From Frankiales bacterium (GTDB taxonomy: Bacteria; Actinomycetota; Actinomycetes; Mycobacteriales; SCTD01): a DNA stretch of 6,234 nucleotides. Positions 1 through 6,234 of the stretch are shown in pieces. The first letter of the stretch is position 1, and each line of letters opens with the position of its first letter. A model generated the notes under the pieces. It did no database searches, was not told the origin of the DNA, and saw nothing but the letters and a program-made list of their open reading frames with translations. The stretch spans positions 1 through 6,234 of the forward strand of contig JAOPWK010000194.1 of assembly GCA_025965735.1 (NCBI GenBank), in the 5' to 3' direction. The position numbers and the translations under genes were made by a program.

Positions 1-1968
1 GGCGGTCGCCGTTGGCTCGTCCGGCTGGAGCTGCAGCGCCCGCTGGTAGGCCTCGCGCGCCCCGCCGCTGTTGCCGAGGGCGGCCCGCGCGTCGCCCAGC
101 GCCGCCCACGCGTCGGCCCGCTCCGGCAGCACCGTCAGCAGGTCCTCCAGGAGCGCCTCGGCGCGGGCAGCACCTTCGTGCCGCAGCTCGAAGGTAGCCG
201 CGGCCAGCACTGTCGTGGGGCCGCGGGGGTCCAGCTCCAGCGCGCGCGCGTGCAGCTCGCGGGCCGGCTCGAGGTCGCCGGCGTCCTCGGCGCTGCGCGC
301 GGCATTGCGAGCGGCGTTGGGATCGTGCGGGTCGGCGTCCAACGCGCCGCGGTAGGCGTCCGTCGCAAGGGTGTGGCTCATGGCGCTTGCGTGCAGCGCT
401 CCGAGGCGCTGCCAGTACACCGTCGAGCCGACGAGGTCGATCGCGTGCTCGTACCCCTGCTGCGCCGCCCGCAGGTCCTGGGCAGCGAGCGCGGCGTCAG
501 CGTCGAGGACGGCGGCACTGGCCCGCAACGGCACCAGCGCCTGCCAGCCGAGCCCCAGCAGGACCAGGCCGACCACGGCCAGCGCCACCTGGTCCAGCCG
601 CGTCAGCACCCGGCGCCGCGGCTCCAGCGACATCGCACGGCGCTTCCGGGGTGAGCCTCCCTGCGGCGGCTCGGGCGGGGGCAGCGCACCCGGCAGCCGC
701 ACCTCGCGCAGCCGGCTGTGTCCGGCAGCGACGACGACGGCAGCACCGAGCACGTACTGGGTGACGATGAGCGGCACCTGGTCGATCGAGACCAGCGACT
801 GCACCTGGTACGCCGCCCAGCAGCCGCCGAGGGCGCCCAGCAGCAGCCGCTCCTCCCCGCGCAGTTGCCGCAGCCCCTGCACCAGCGCGAACGCGACGAC
901 GCCGACGAACAGCAGGTAGGCCAGCGCCAGGACGAGACCGCCGGTGGCGAGCAGGTGGAGCGGCACGCTGTGTGCAGCGTCGCTGAAGTCGTCTCCGCCG
1001 AGGGCCCGAGTGCCCTCGATCGAGCGGGCGGTGCGCCAGAAGCCGCCGTAGGCGTCCAACCCGACCCCGAGGACCGGGTGGTCGCGCCACATGGTGAGGG
1101 CGCCCTCCCAGTAGTGGCCGCGGGCGCGGGACCCAGCGTCACGGAACACGGCCGCGGCGGGTCCGGCGCCGGCGAGTCCGGCCACCAGGAGCGCCGTGCC
1201 CAGCGCCGTCAGGAGACCGAGAGCGGCAAGACCCACGCGTCGGACGGCGGCCTCACGGTCCAGCAGCCACGCCAGCGCCAGCACCGCCAGCCCCGGCGCT
1301 GCCGCGAGCGGACCCTGCGCCGCGTCGGACAGCAGCGCCGCAAGCAGGCACAGGACAGCGATCCCGCCGGACAGCAGGCGCCAGGGCAGCGTGCACCTCG
1401 ACGACAGCGCCCCCCACGCCGCGGCCGGCGCGCAGATCGCGACGTACGCCGCGGCGAAGTTGGGGTTGCCGAGCGAGGCGATGATCGGGTTGAAGGGGTT
1501 GTTCCAGGCGACGGAGTCGACGCCGACGTACTGCAGCAGCCCGTAGCCGGCGGTGAACCAGCCGGCCAGGATCAGCGCGTACAGGACCACGCGGGTACCG
1601 GGGCGGTCGAGGACCCGCAGGCCGACCAGGAACAGGACCAGCGCCGAGCTGTACGCCAGCAGGCCGCTGTTGCGCCCGTAGGCGCCGAGCACGGCATTGC
1701 CGAAGACGGGCGCCGACAGGGCCGCGACGCCGAAGGCGGCCAGCAGCACCAGCCCCGCGACGGCAGGGAGCCCCCACGGCAGCTGCAGGACGCGCGTCCG
1801 GATGGCCCGGACGGCGCACCCGCCGACGACCGCGATCGCGCACAGCACCAGCGCCGTCAGCTTCGGGATGTTGACCGGGTCTGCGGCCTGGGCGGTGAAC
1901 AGCACGGCCGTCGAGACGATCGCCGTGGCCAGGACCACCCGGTCCACGATCAACGACGCGCTGGGCAC
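1..1968 (-). CDS. O-antigen ligase/polymerase superfamily membrane protein with C-terminal TPR repeats (3' end outside window)
   Basis: The minus-strand frame is open from a GTG at 1968 to base 1 (656 codons, no stop), so the C-terminus is missing. About a dozen hydrophobic segments fill residues 10-430. Family landmarks of the WaaL/Wzy-C superfamily are visible: GNPNF at 167-171 before a membrane segment, and a large loop with HYWEGALTMWRDHPVLGVG around 285-304. A conserved-type His (H333, in DAAHSVPLHLL) then opens the next membrane segment. Such proteins transfer or polymerise undecaprenyl-linked glycans on the outer face of the membrane. After a charged linker (about 430-455) and a last membrane helix (about 458-476) come TPR-like repeats, clearest at about 548-581 (LDP ending) and 618-650 (ALGDARAALGN...AYQRAL). 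TPRs usually bind partner proteins. The start is uncertain: an in-frame TAG lies at 1978-1980, GTG 1968 is the first candidate, TTG 1953 and GTG 1947 are alternatives, and none has a clear Shine-Dalgarno. The substrate is unknown; a bacterial protein O-glycosyltransferase is a possible alternative role. Confidence 0.87.
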   Translation of the reverse strand, partial: MPSASLIVDRVVLATAIVSTAVLFTAQAADPVNIPKLTALVLCAIAVVGGCAVRAIRTRVLQLPWGLPAVAGLVLLAAFGVAALSAPVFGNAVLGAYGRNSGLLAYSSALVLFLVGLRVLDRPGTRVVLYALILAGWFTAGYGLLQYVGVDSVAWNNPFNPIIASLGNPNFAAAYVAICAPAAAWGALSSRCTLPWRLLSGGIAVLCLLAALLSDAAQGPLAAAPGLAVLALAWLLDREAAVRRVGLAALGLLTALGTALLVAGLAGAGPAAAVFRDAGSRARGHYWEGALTMWRDHPVLGVGLDAYGGFWRTARSIEGTRALGGDDFSDAAHSVPLHLLATGGLVLALAYLLFVGVVAFALVQGLRQLRGEERLLLGALGGCWAAYQVQSLVSIDQVPLIVTQYVLGAAVVVAAGHSRLREVRLPGALPPPEPPQGGSPRKRRAMSLEPRRRVLTRLDQVALAVVGLVLLGLGWQALVPLRASAAVLDADAALAAQDLRAAQQGYEHAIDLVGSTVYWQRLGALHASAMSHTLATDAYRGALDADPHDPNAARNAARSAEDAGDLEPARELHARALELDPRGPTTVLAAATFELRHEGAARAEALLEDLLTVLPERADAWAALGDARAALGNSGGAREAYQRALQLQPDEPTATA

Positions 1969-1993
1969 CGCGACAGACTACGGAGGCGCGGGC

Positions 1994-2018
1994 CCCGCCC
2001 GCCGGACCGACGGGCGGG
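1994..2018 (-). terminator. GC-only hairpin between the glycosidase gene and the ligase-like gene
   Basis: An 8-bp perfect inverted repeat (1994-2001 with 2011-2018, all G/C) is separated by a 9-nt loop. It begins a few bases after the TGA of the upstream gene and lies before the GTG of the next one. No T-run follows in the direction of transcription, so this is not a classical intrinsic terminator. Actinobacterial terminators often lack the U-tract, so it could end or attenuate the transcript, or protect the 3' end of the upstream message. In such GC-rich DNA an 8-bp match can also arise by chance. Confidence 0.35.
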
Positions 2019-2023
2019 TGCCG

Positions 2024-4210
2024 TCAGCCGGTGCGGCGGTAGGCCGAGCTGAAGCCGCCGCTGGAGGCGGGGTCCTGCGACATCCGCTGCTCGATGGCCG
2101 CCTGCTCGCCGGGCAGGAGCGGCAGCGGCACGGCGACCGAGTCCGACGGGGTCGTGACCGGCCCGATGACCAGCGCGCTGGAGACGGGCCGCTCGGTGCC
2201 GTCGGACGGGGCGTTCTGCACCTTGCCGCCGATCACCATCGTGGTGGAGCCTCCGCCGTCGAGGCCCATCGCCTCGGTGGCGCCCAGCCGCACGAACAGC
2301 TCGGCCAGCTCGCGCAGCGTCATGCCGGCGCCGTTGTCGCGCTCGCGGCCGTCGATCGTCACGAGCAGGACGCTTCCGTCGGCGCGGTAGCCGACCGCGG
2401 TGCGCGGGTTGCGCAGGAAGTACGGGGTGGTGCCGTCGACGTTGCCCGACACGACCTTGCCCTGCGTCACGAGGGTGGGGTTGCCGCCGATGGAGTCCAG
2501 GACGTCGCGCCAGCCGAGGGACCAGGAGACGGTGACGGTCTGGCCGGGGCGCAGGTTCCGGATGATCGGTGCGTAGAGGCTGTTCAGCGGCGTGGTGAGC
2601 ACGTCGTCGCCGGGCGCCAGGGCAGCTTCGCCGCAGTGCACCTCGCGCACCTCGTACGACTGGCCGGTGCGGCCGTTGCTGGCGATGGCCGGAGCCGAGC
2701 GGGGACGCACGCGCGCGGCGCAGGACGAGCCGGGGACGCTGGCGGCGGTACCCGCCTCGGGCGTGGTCAGCGCAACGGCGCCGAGGCCGGACGCGCCGGA
2801 GTTGACCCGGCTGATCGGGGCCCAGCCGCCGGTGAGCGGCACGGTGAGGGCGATCTCCAGGTCGGGCGGGCCGAGCTGCAGCCGGCTGCCGCGGGCGTCC
2901 AGCGCCACGCTGCGGCCGTAGACCTGCTCGGTCTGGATGAGCCGGCCGTTTCGGGCGAAGGGGTGCACCGGGCGTCCACCGGGCAGCGCGAAGTCGCCGT
3001 TGATGGCGACGAGGGCGCCGGTGCGGCGGGCCATCGAGCTGGTCGTCTCGAGCCCGGACAGCGTGTCCTGCGCGAGGACGGTGTCGAGTCGGCCGATCGC
3101 GCTCGGGGAGACCGTGACGATCTTGCCCTTCCACGGCCCGCGCGGGTCGTCCAGGGTGGTGACGGAGACGCCCGGCGCGAGCGGGCCGTCGGCGACGCCG
3201 TCGCACCACTGCAGGGCGGCGACGCCGGCGCTGAGGACGGACGTACCGCCCAGCAGCGTCACGCTCGGAGAGCCGAGCCGGTCGAGCTCGTCGGTGACCG
3301 CCTTCGGCAGGCAGGTCGGCGGCACGAGCAGCACCGGGGCGGACACGGCTGCAGCAGCGGGACCGCCGGTGAGGGCGTCGGCGAAGCCACGGCCGTTGGC
3401 GAAGAAGGCTGCTCCCGCACCGTCCGCCGTCGCGCGGGACACGGCGGCGGCGGTGGCGTAGCGGTCGGCTCCGGAGATGCGGGACACCGAGAGGGAGTAC
3501 GAGCTGAGCTGCTGCTCGACGGCGGCGGACACCGCACCGGTCCCACCCAGGACGACGATCTTGCGGGGCAGCAGCCGGCGGAGCTCGAGGGCGGTCGCCG
3601 GGGGAAGGGCGTCGCGGCCGACGAGCAGGACGGGCGACTTGTCGGCGCCGGCCGCCGCGGCGCCGGCGAGCGCGTCCGGGTAATCGGCACCGGTGGCGAG
3701 GTAGGCCACCGGCACGCCGGGCAGGAACGCGCGGCGGGACACGGCGGCTGCGGTCTCGTGGCGGCCGCTGCCCGCGATTCGCTCCACCTGGAACGACTCG
3801 GCAGCGAGCCGGTCGGTCACGGCCGTGGACACCGCGGCGGGCCCGCCGAGCACGAGGACGCGCTGCGGGCGCAGGCGCCGCAGCTCCTCCAGGATCGCGC
3901 TGGGCAGCTGGTCGCGGGAGACGAGCAGCACCGGGCCACCGAGGACCGAGGCGGCAGGACCTCCGGCAAGTGCGTCGGGGAAGCTCGAGCCGGTCGTGAG
4001 GACCGCTATCGGGGCGCCGCCGGGGAAGCTGCTGCGGGAGACGGCCACAGCCGTGGCGTAGCGGTCGGCGCCGGCCAGGCGGCGGACGTCGGCGGCGGCG
4101 CCGGCCGGCTGCGCCGAGGTGACCAGCAGCGGGGCGAGCATCGTGAGGCCGGCCAGGAGCGGGATGGCGCGGCGGGTCATCGGGCGGAAGGCAGAGGGGG
4201 TGACGGGCAT
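2024..4210 (-). CDS. Exported cell wall-binding repeat (CWB2) phosphodiester glycosidase, complete
   Basis: This encodes 728 residues from ATG 4210 to TGA 2024-2026. Residues 11-40 form a signal peptide (MTRRAIPLLAGL..., Ala-rich end near AGAAA). Three CWB2 repeats follow at about 44-133, 144-235 and 245-335, each with a D/GRYxTA-type motif, a PDALAG or ADALTGG motif, PVLLV and LGG..AVS. In clostridial surface proteins triple CWB2 modules anchor proteins to anionic wall polymers. Residues about 345-685 match the phosphodiester glycosidase (NAGPA-like) family: INGDF at 403-407, GGNPTLV at 575-581, NPRTAVG at 601-607, VTIDGR at 617-622 and LDGGGSTTM at 650-658. The human relative removes GlcNAc from a GlcNAc-1-phosphodiester, so hydrolysis of a sugar-1-phosphodiester in the wall is inferred. 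Cys pairs C300/C336 and C497/C526 probably form disulfides. There is no obvious Shine-Dalgarno before ATG 4210. ATG 4180 (residue 11) is an equally plausible start and gives a more typical signal peptide; an in-frame TGA at 4271-4273 excludes a longer form. It follows its paralogue by 37 bp. Confidence 0.93.
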   Translation of the reverse strand: MPVTPSAFRPMTRRAIPLLAGLTMLAPLLVTSAQPAGAAADVRRLAGADRYATAVAVSRSSFPGGAPIAVLTTGSSFPDALAGGPAASVLGGPVLLVSRDQLPSAILEELRRLRPQRVLVLGGPAAVSTAVTDRLAAESFQVERIAGSGRHETAAAVSRRAFLPGVPVAYLATGADYPDALAGAAAAGADKSPVLLVGRDALPPATALELRRLLPRKIVVLGGTGAVSAAVEQQLSSYSLSVSRISGADRYATAAAVSRATADGAGAAFFANGRGFADALTGGPAAAAVSAPVLLVPPTCLPKAVTDELDRLGSPSVTLLGGTSVLSAGVAALQWCDGVADGPLAPGVSVTTLDDPRGPWKGKIVTVSPSAIGRLDTVLAQDTLSGLETTSSMARRTGALVAINGDFALPGGRPVHPFARNGRLIQTEQVYGRSVALDARGSRLQLGPPDLEIALTVPLTGGWAPISRVNSGASGLGAVALTTPEAGTAASVPGSSCAARVRPRSAPAIASNGRTGQSYEVREVHCGEAALAPGDDVLTTPLNSLYAPIIRNLRPGQTVTVSWSLGWRDVLDSIGGNPTLVTQGKVVSGNVDGTTPYFLRNPRTAVGYRADGSVLLVTIDGRERDNGAGMTLRELAELFVRLGATEAMGLDGGGSTTMVIGGKVQNAPSDGTERPVSSALVIGPVTTPSDSVAVPLPLLPGEQAAIEQRMSQDPASSGGFSSAYRRTG
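3206..4081 (-). repeat. Three CWB2 protein repeats in the middle gene
   Basis: The encoded protein repeats a unit of roughly 90-100 residues three times (about residues 44-133, 144-235, 245-335). Each unit opens with I/LAGADRYATA-like residues, has a (F/Y)PDALAG or FADALTGG centre, then PVLLV with a short Leu-rich helix, and closes with a V.LGG..AVS strand. Repeat 2 opens with the divergent GSGRHETAAAVS. Repeat 3 is the most distinct, with NGRGFADAL and a cysteine before its final helix. This is a protein-level repeat; the DNA copies are diverged. Confidence 0.88.
4091..4210 (-). other. Signal peptide coding region of the middle gene
   Basis: Residues 1-40 have a basic MTRR stretch (11-14), a hydrophobic core (about 15-31) and a small-residue end (QPAGAAA) just before the first CWB2 repeat. 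This predicts Sec export. No lipobox Cys is present, so a lipoprotein is unlikely. If translation begins at ATG 4180 the peptide has the usual length of about 30 residues; from ATG 4210 it carries a 10-residue extension. Confidence 0.8.
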
Positions 4211-4247
4211 GCCTTGAAGGTCGGCGCGAGGGATGGATGCTTGAGCG
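4211..4247 (-). other. 37-bp intergenic spacer between the two paralogues
   Basis: The spacer lies between the TAG of the right gene (4248-4250) and the ATG of the middle gene. I see no convincing hairpin, no -35/-10 pair and no well-placed GGAGG on the minus strand; an AAGG sits only one base from the ATG, too close for a normal ribosome binding site. The short distance suggests co-transcription. It is slightly less GC-rich than the flanking genes. Confidence 0.5.
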
Positions 4248-6234
4248 CTAACCGGAGGAACGGGACCCCATCAGCCCGCCGGTCGACCCGGGATCGGCGG
4301 CGATGCGCTCGTCGGCGGCCTCCTGCTGCTCCACCGGCAGCGGCTCGGGCGCCCGCCCCGCCGGGGCGCTGCGGCGCAGGGCGCCGCCGGAGGAGGGCGC
4401 GCTGCCCGGGAGCAGCACCAGCGCGCTGGACACGGGGCGCTCCAGCCCGTCGGACGGCACGTTCTGCACCTCGCCGCCGATGACCATGGTGGTGGAGCCG
4501 CCGCCGTCCAGGTTCAGCGCGGCCTCGGCGCCGAGGTCGACGAACAGCTGGGCGAGCTCGCGCAGCGTCATCCCGGCGCTGTTGTCGGACTCGCGGCCGT
4601 CGACGGTGACGAGCAGGACCGCTCCGTCGGGCCGGTAGCCCACGGCAGTGCGAGGGTTGCGCCGGGAGAAGGGGTCGGTGCCGTCCACGCTGCCCTCGAC
4701 CACCCGGCCCTTGTCGACCAGGATCGGGTTGCCGCCGATGCTGTCCAGCACCCCCGGCCAGCCGAGGGACCACGAGACGTCCACCGACTGCCCGGGCACC
4801 AGCTCCCGCAGCAGCGGCGCCCAGGTCCCCTGCTGCGGCGCCGTGAGGACGTCGTCGCCGGGGGCGACGGGTGCCGTCCCGCAGCTGACCTCGTCGACGG
4901 TGTAGGCCTGCACGGCCCGTCCGGCGTCGTCCAGCGCGGGGGCCCCCTGTCGCAGCAGCCGGGCCGCGCACGAGTCGCCCGGCACCGGGGCCACCCGCCC
5001 GCCCTCGGGCGTCGTCAGGGCGAGCGCGCCGGGACCGGAGGCTCCCGAGTTGACGCGGCTCAGCGGCGCAGTCTTGCCGTTGTCGTGGACCGTCAGCCGT
5101 ACGTCCTGGCTGGGGTAGCCGATGTGCGCCGTCGGCGTGGCGGACACGGCGAAGTTGCGCCCGAGCGTCTGCTCGGTCTGCAGCAGCCGCCCGTCGCGGG
5201 CGAAGGCGTGCACAGGACGCCCGCCGCTGAGGGCGAAGTCGCCGTTGACGGCCACCAGCGCGTCCGTGCGCCGGGCCATGGAGGAGGTCGTCTCCAGGCC
5301 TGGCAGCGCGTCCTGCGCCAGCACCGGGTCCAGCCGCCACTGCGCCCGCGGCGCGACCGAGACCACCTTCCCGGACCACGGTCCGCGCGGGTCGTCGATG
5401 GTCGACAGCCTGACCCCGTCGGCCAGCTCGCCGTCCGGCACCCGCACGCACGGCCGGAGGTCGGCGGCCAGGGCGCTCACGGCGCCGGTGCCACCGAGCA
5501 CGGTGACCGGCGGGTACTCGTGGCGCTCCATCTCGACGTGCACGACCGCGGGGATGCAGCTCGTGGGGACCAGCAGCACCGGAGCGCCGGCCCGGGCAGC
5601 GGCAGGCCCACCGGTGAGGGCGTCGGCGAAGCCGCGTCCGGTCGCCAGGAAGTACCCGCGGGGCGTGCCGAGGGAGCGGGCGACCGCTGCGGCGGTGGCG
5701 TACCGGTCCACACCGGCGAGGCGGCTGACGGAGGGCGCGTGCGAGGCGAGCGCCCGCGTGACGCTGTCGGACACGGCACCCGCGCCGCCGAGGACGACGA
5801 TCCGCTCGGGGTCCAGCCGTGCCAGCTCCTGCGCCGTCGCGCTGGGGACGCTGTCGCGGGCGACGAGCAGCAGCGGTGCCCGCACGGCGCCGGCGGCAGC
5901 GGCCCCCGCGAGCGCGTCCGGGTAGTCGGCGCCGGTGGCGACGTAGGCGAGGGGTGCCGGCGAGGCGAAGACGGTGCTGGAGACCTGGGCTGCCGTCTCG
6001 TACCGCCCCGCGCCGGCGACCCGCTGGACGACGAACGGCTCGCGGGCGAGCTGCGCCGTGGCCGTCGCCGAGACCGCGGCCTCGCCGCCCAGGACCAGGA
6101 CGCGCTCCGGACGCAGGCGGCGCAGCTCGTCCAGGACCACCTGCGGCACCCGGTCGCGCTGGACGAGCAGGACCGGGCCACCCAGTGCGGCGGCAGCCGG
6201 CCCGCCGGCCAGGGCGTCGGGGAAGGAGGCGCCG
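4248..6234 (-). CDS. Cell wall-binding repeat (CWB2) phosphodiester glycosidase, paralogue (5' end outside window)
   Basis: The frame is open from the right edge to TAG 4248-4250, giving 661 visible residues. A GTG at 6149 looks like a start, but the 28 codons before it read GASFPDALAGG...LGGPVLLVQRD, the core of a CWB2 repeat, so the gene begins outside. Aligned with its neighbour, about 73 N-terminal residues are missing, probably a signal peptide and the start of repeat 1. Counting from Val 6149 as residue 1, repeat 2 is about 42-133 and repeat 3 about 143-232. The phosphodiester glycosidase domain is about 242-582, with VNGDF 301-305, IGGNPILV 471-478, NPRTAVG 498-504, VTVDGR 514-519 and LDGGGSTTM 547-555. 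Cys pairs C198/C234 and C394/C423 match those of the paralogue. A Pro/Ala/Gly-rich linker leads to a conserved tail. The predicted role is a surface-anchored enzyme cutting sugar-1-phosphodiester bonds; the substrate is unknown. Confidence 0.92.
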   Translation of the reverse strand, partial: GASFPDALAGGPAAAALGGPVLLVQRDRVPQVVLDELRRLRPERVLVLGGEAAVSATATAQLAREPFVVQRVAGAGRYETAAQVSSTVFASPAPLAYVATGADYPDALAGAAAAGAVRAPLLLVARDSVPSATAQELARLDPERIVVLGGAGAVSDSVTRALASHAPSVSRLAGVDRYATAAAVARSLGTPRGYFLATGRGFADALTGGPAAARAGAPVLLVPTSCIPAVVHVEMERHEYPPVTVLGGTGAVSALAADLRPCVRVPDGELADGVRLSTIDDPRGPWSGKVVSVAPRAQWRLDPVLAQDALPGLETTSSMARRTDALVAVNGDFALSGGRPVHAFARDGRLLQTEQTLGRNFAVSATPTAHIGYPSQDVRLTVHDNGKTAPLSRVNSGASGPGALALTTPEGGRVAPVPGDSCAARLLRQGAPALDDAGRAVQAYTVDEVSCGTAPVAPGDDVLTAPQQGTWAPLLRELVPGQSVDVSWSLGWPGVLDSIGGNPILVDKGRVVEGSVDGTDPFSRRNPRTAVGYRPDGAVLLVTVDGRESDNSAGMTLRELAQLFVDLGAEAALNLDGGGSTTMVIGGEVQNVPSDGLERPVSSALVLLPGSAPSSGGALRRSAPAGRAPEPLPVEQQEAADERIAADPGSTGGLMGSRSSG
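5454..6234 (-). repeat. CWB2 protein repeats in the right gene (first one cut by the window edge)
   Basis: This covers the visible part of three CWB2 repeats. The first is truncated and begins at its FPDALAGG motif. The second runs from VAGAGRYETA to VLGGAGAVS. The third runs from LAGVDRYATA through GRGFADALTGG to VLGGTGAVS. They align in order, with almost no gaps, to the three repeats of the middle gene, so the whole triple module was duplicated together with the catalytic domain. Confidence 0.86.

Noticed and set aside
631..633. ATG at 633 (residue 446) as the start of a separate TPR protein
   Set aside because: The frame is continuous with the membrane domain, no stop intervenes, and ligase-like proteins with C-terminal TPRs are a known layout.
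718..2052. A 444-codon plus-strand open frame rich in Gln, Arg, Asp and Gly
   Set aside because: It is opposite the ligase-like membrane protein, whose motifs and hydrophobic pattern are convincing; the plus-strand product is only a mirrored codon bias.
4211..4247. Promoter or riboswitch in the gap between the paralogues
   Set aside because: It is only 37 bp, with no recognisable -35/-10 pair or stable fold; I cannot support it from the sequence.
1697..4483. A 928-codon open frame on the plus strand, antisense to the ligase-like and glycosidase genes
   Set aside because: Its translation is low-complexity Gly/Ala/Arg/Asp/Gln-rich sequence with no family motif. It covers the opposite strand of well-supported genes and is typical of long spurious frames in very GC-rich DNA.
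4177..5451. A 424-codon minus-strand open frame in another phase of the right glycosidase gene
   Set aside because: It overlaps the recognised CWB2-glycosidase gene almost fully and yields Arg/Ala/Gly-rich sequence without domains.
6147..6149. GTG as the start codon of the right gene
   Set aside because: The frame stays open upstream to the window edge, and those 28 codons encode the core of a CWB2 repeat that aligns with the paralogue; the true start is outside.

Overview
The window is very GC-rich, and codon third positions are almost all G or C. The proteins are rich in Ala, Val, Arg and Gly, which fits a high-GC actinobacterium; the sequence does not let me name a genus with confidence. 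Almost all of it is coding, on the minus strand, so it is transcribed right to left. It holds three genes: one complete, one cut at its 5' end by the right edge, and one cut at its 3' end by the left edge. I see no tRNA, rRNA, CRISPR array, insertion sequence or integrase.

Right part (4248-6234, minus): the C-terminal 661 residues of an exported protein with cell wall-binding type 2 (CWB2, PF04122-like) repeats followed by a phosphodiester glycosidase (NAGPA/PF09992-like) domain. Middle part (2024-4210, minus): a complete 728-residue paralogue with the same layout: signal peptide, three CWB2 repeats, phosphodiester glycosidase domain and a short conserved C-terminal tail. The two genes are 37 bp apart and are clearly a tandem duplication; the last part of the catalytic domain is 78% identical by hand count (94 of 121 aligned residues, no gaps). 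Left part (1-1968, minus): a large polytopic membrane protein of the O-antigen ligase/polymerase (WaaL/Wzy-C) superfamily with a C-terminal TPR region, starting 55 bp after the middle gene and running off the window.

The shared orientation and short gaps suggest one transcription unit or a locus assembled around the cell surface. Inferred picture: the membrane protein transfers or polymerises a lipid-linked surface glycan. The two exported enzymes would be held on an anionic wall polymer by their CWB2 repeats and cut glycosyl-phosphodiester bonds there. Nothing in the sequence identifies the substrate. A GC-only hairpin lies between the middle and left genes and may reduce or end transcription between them.
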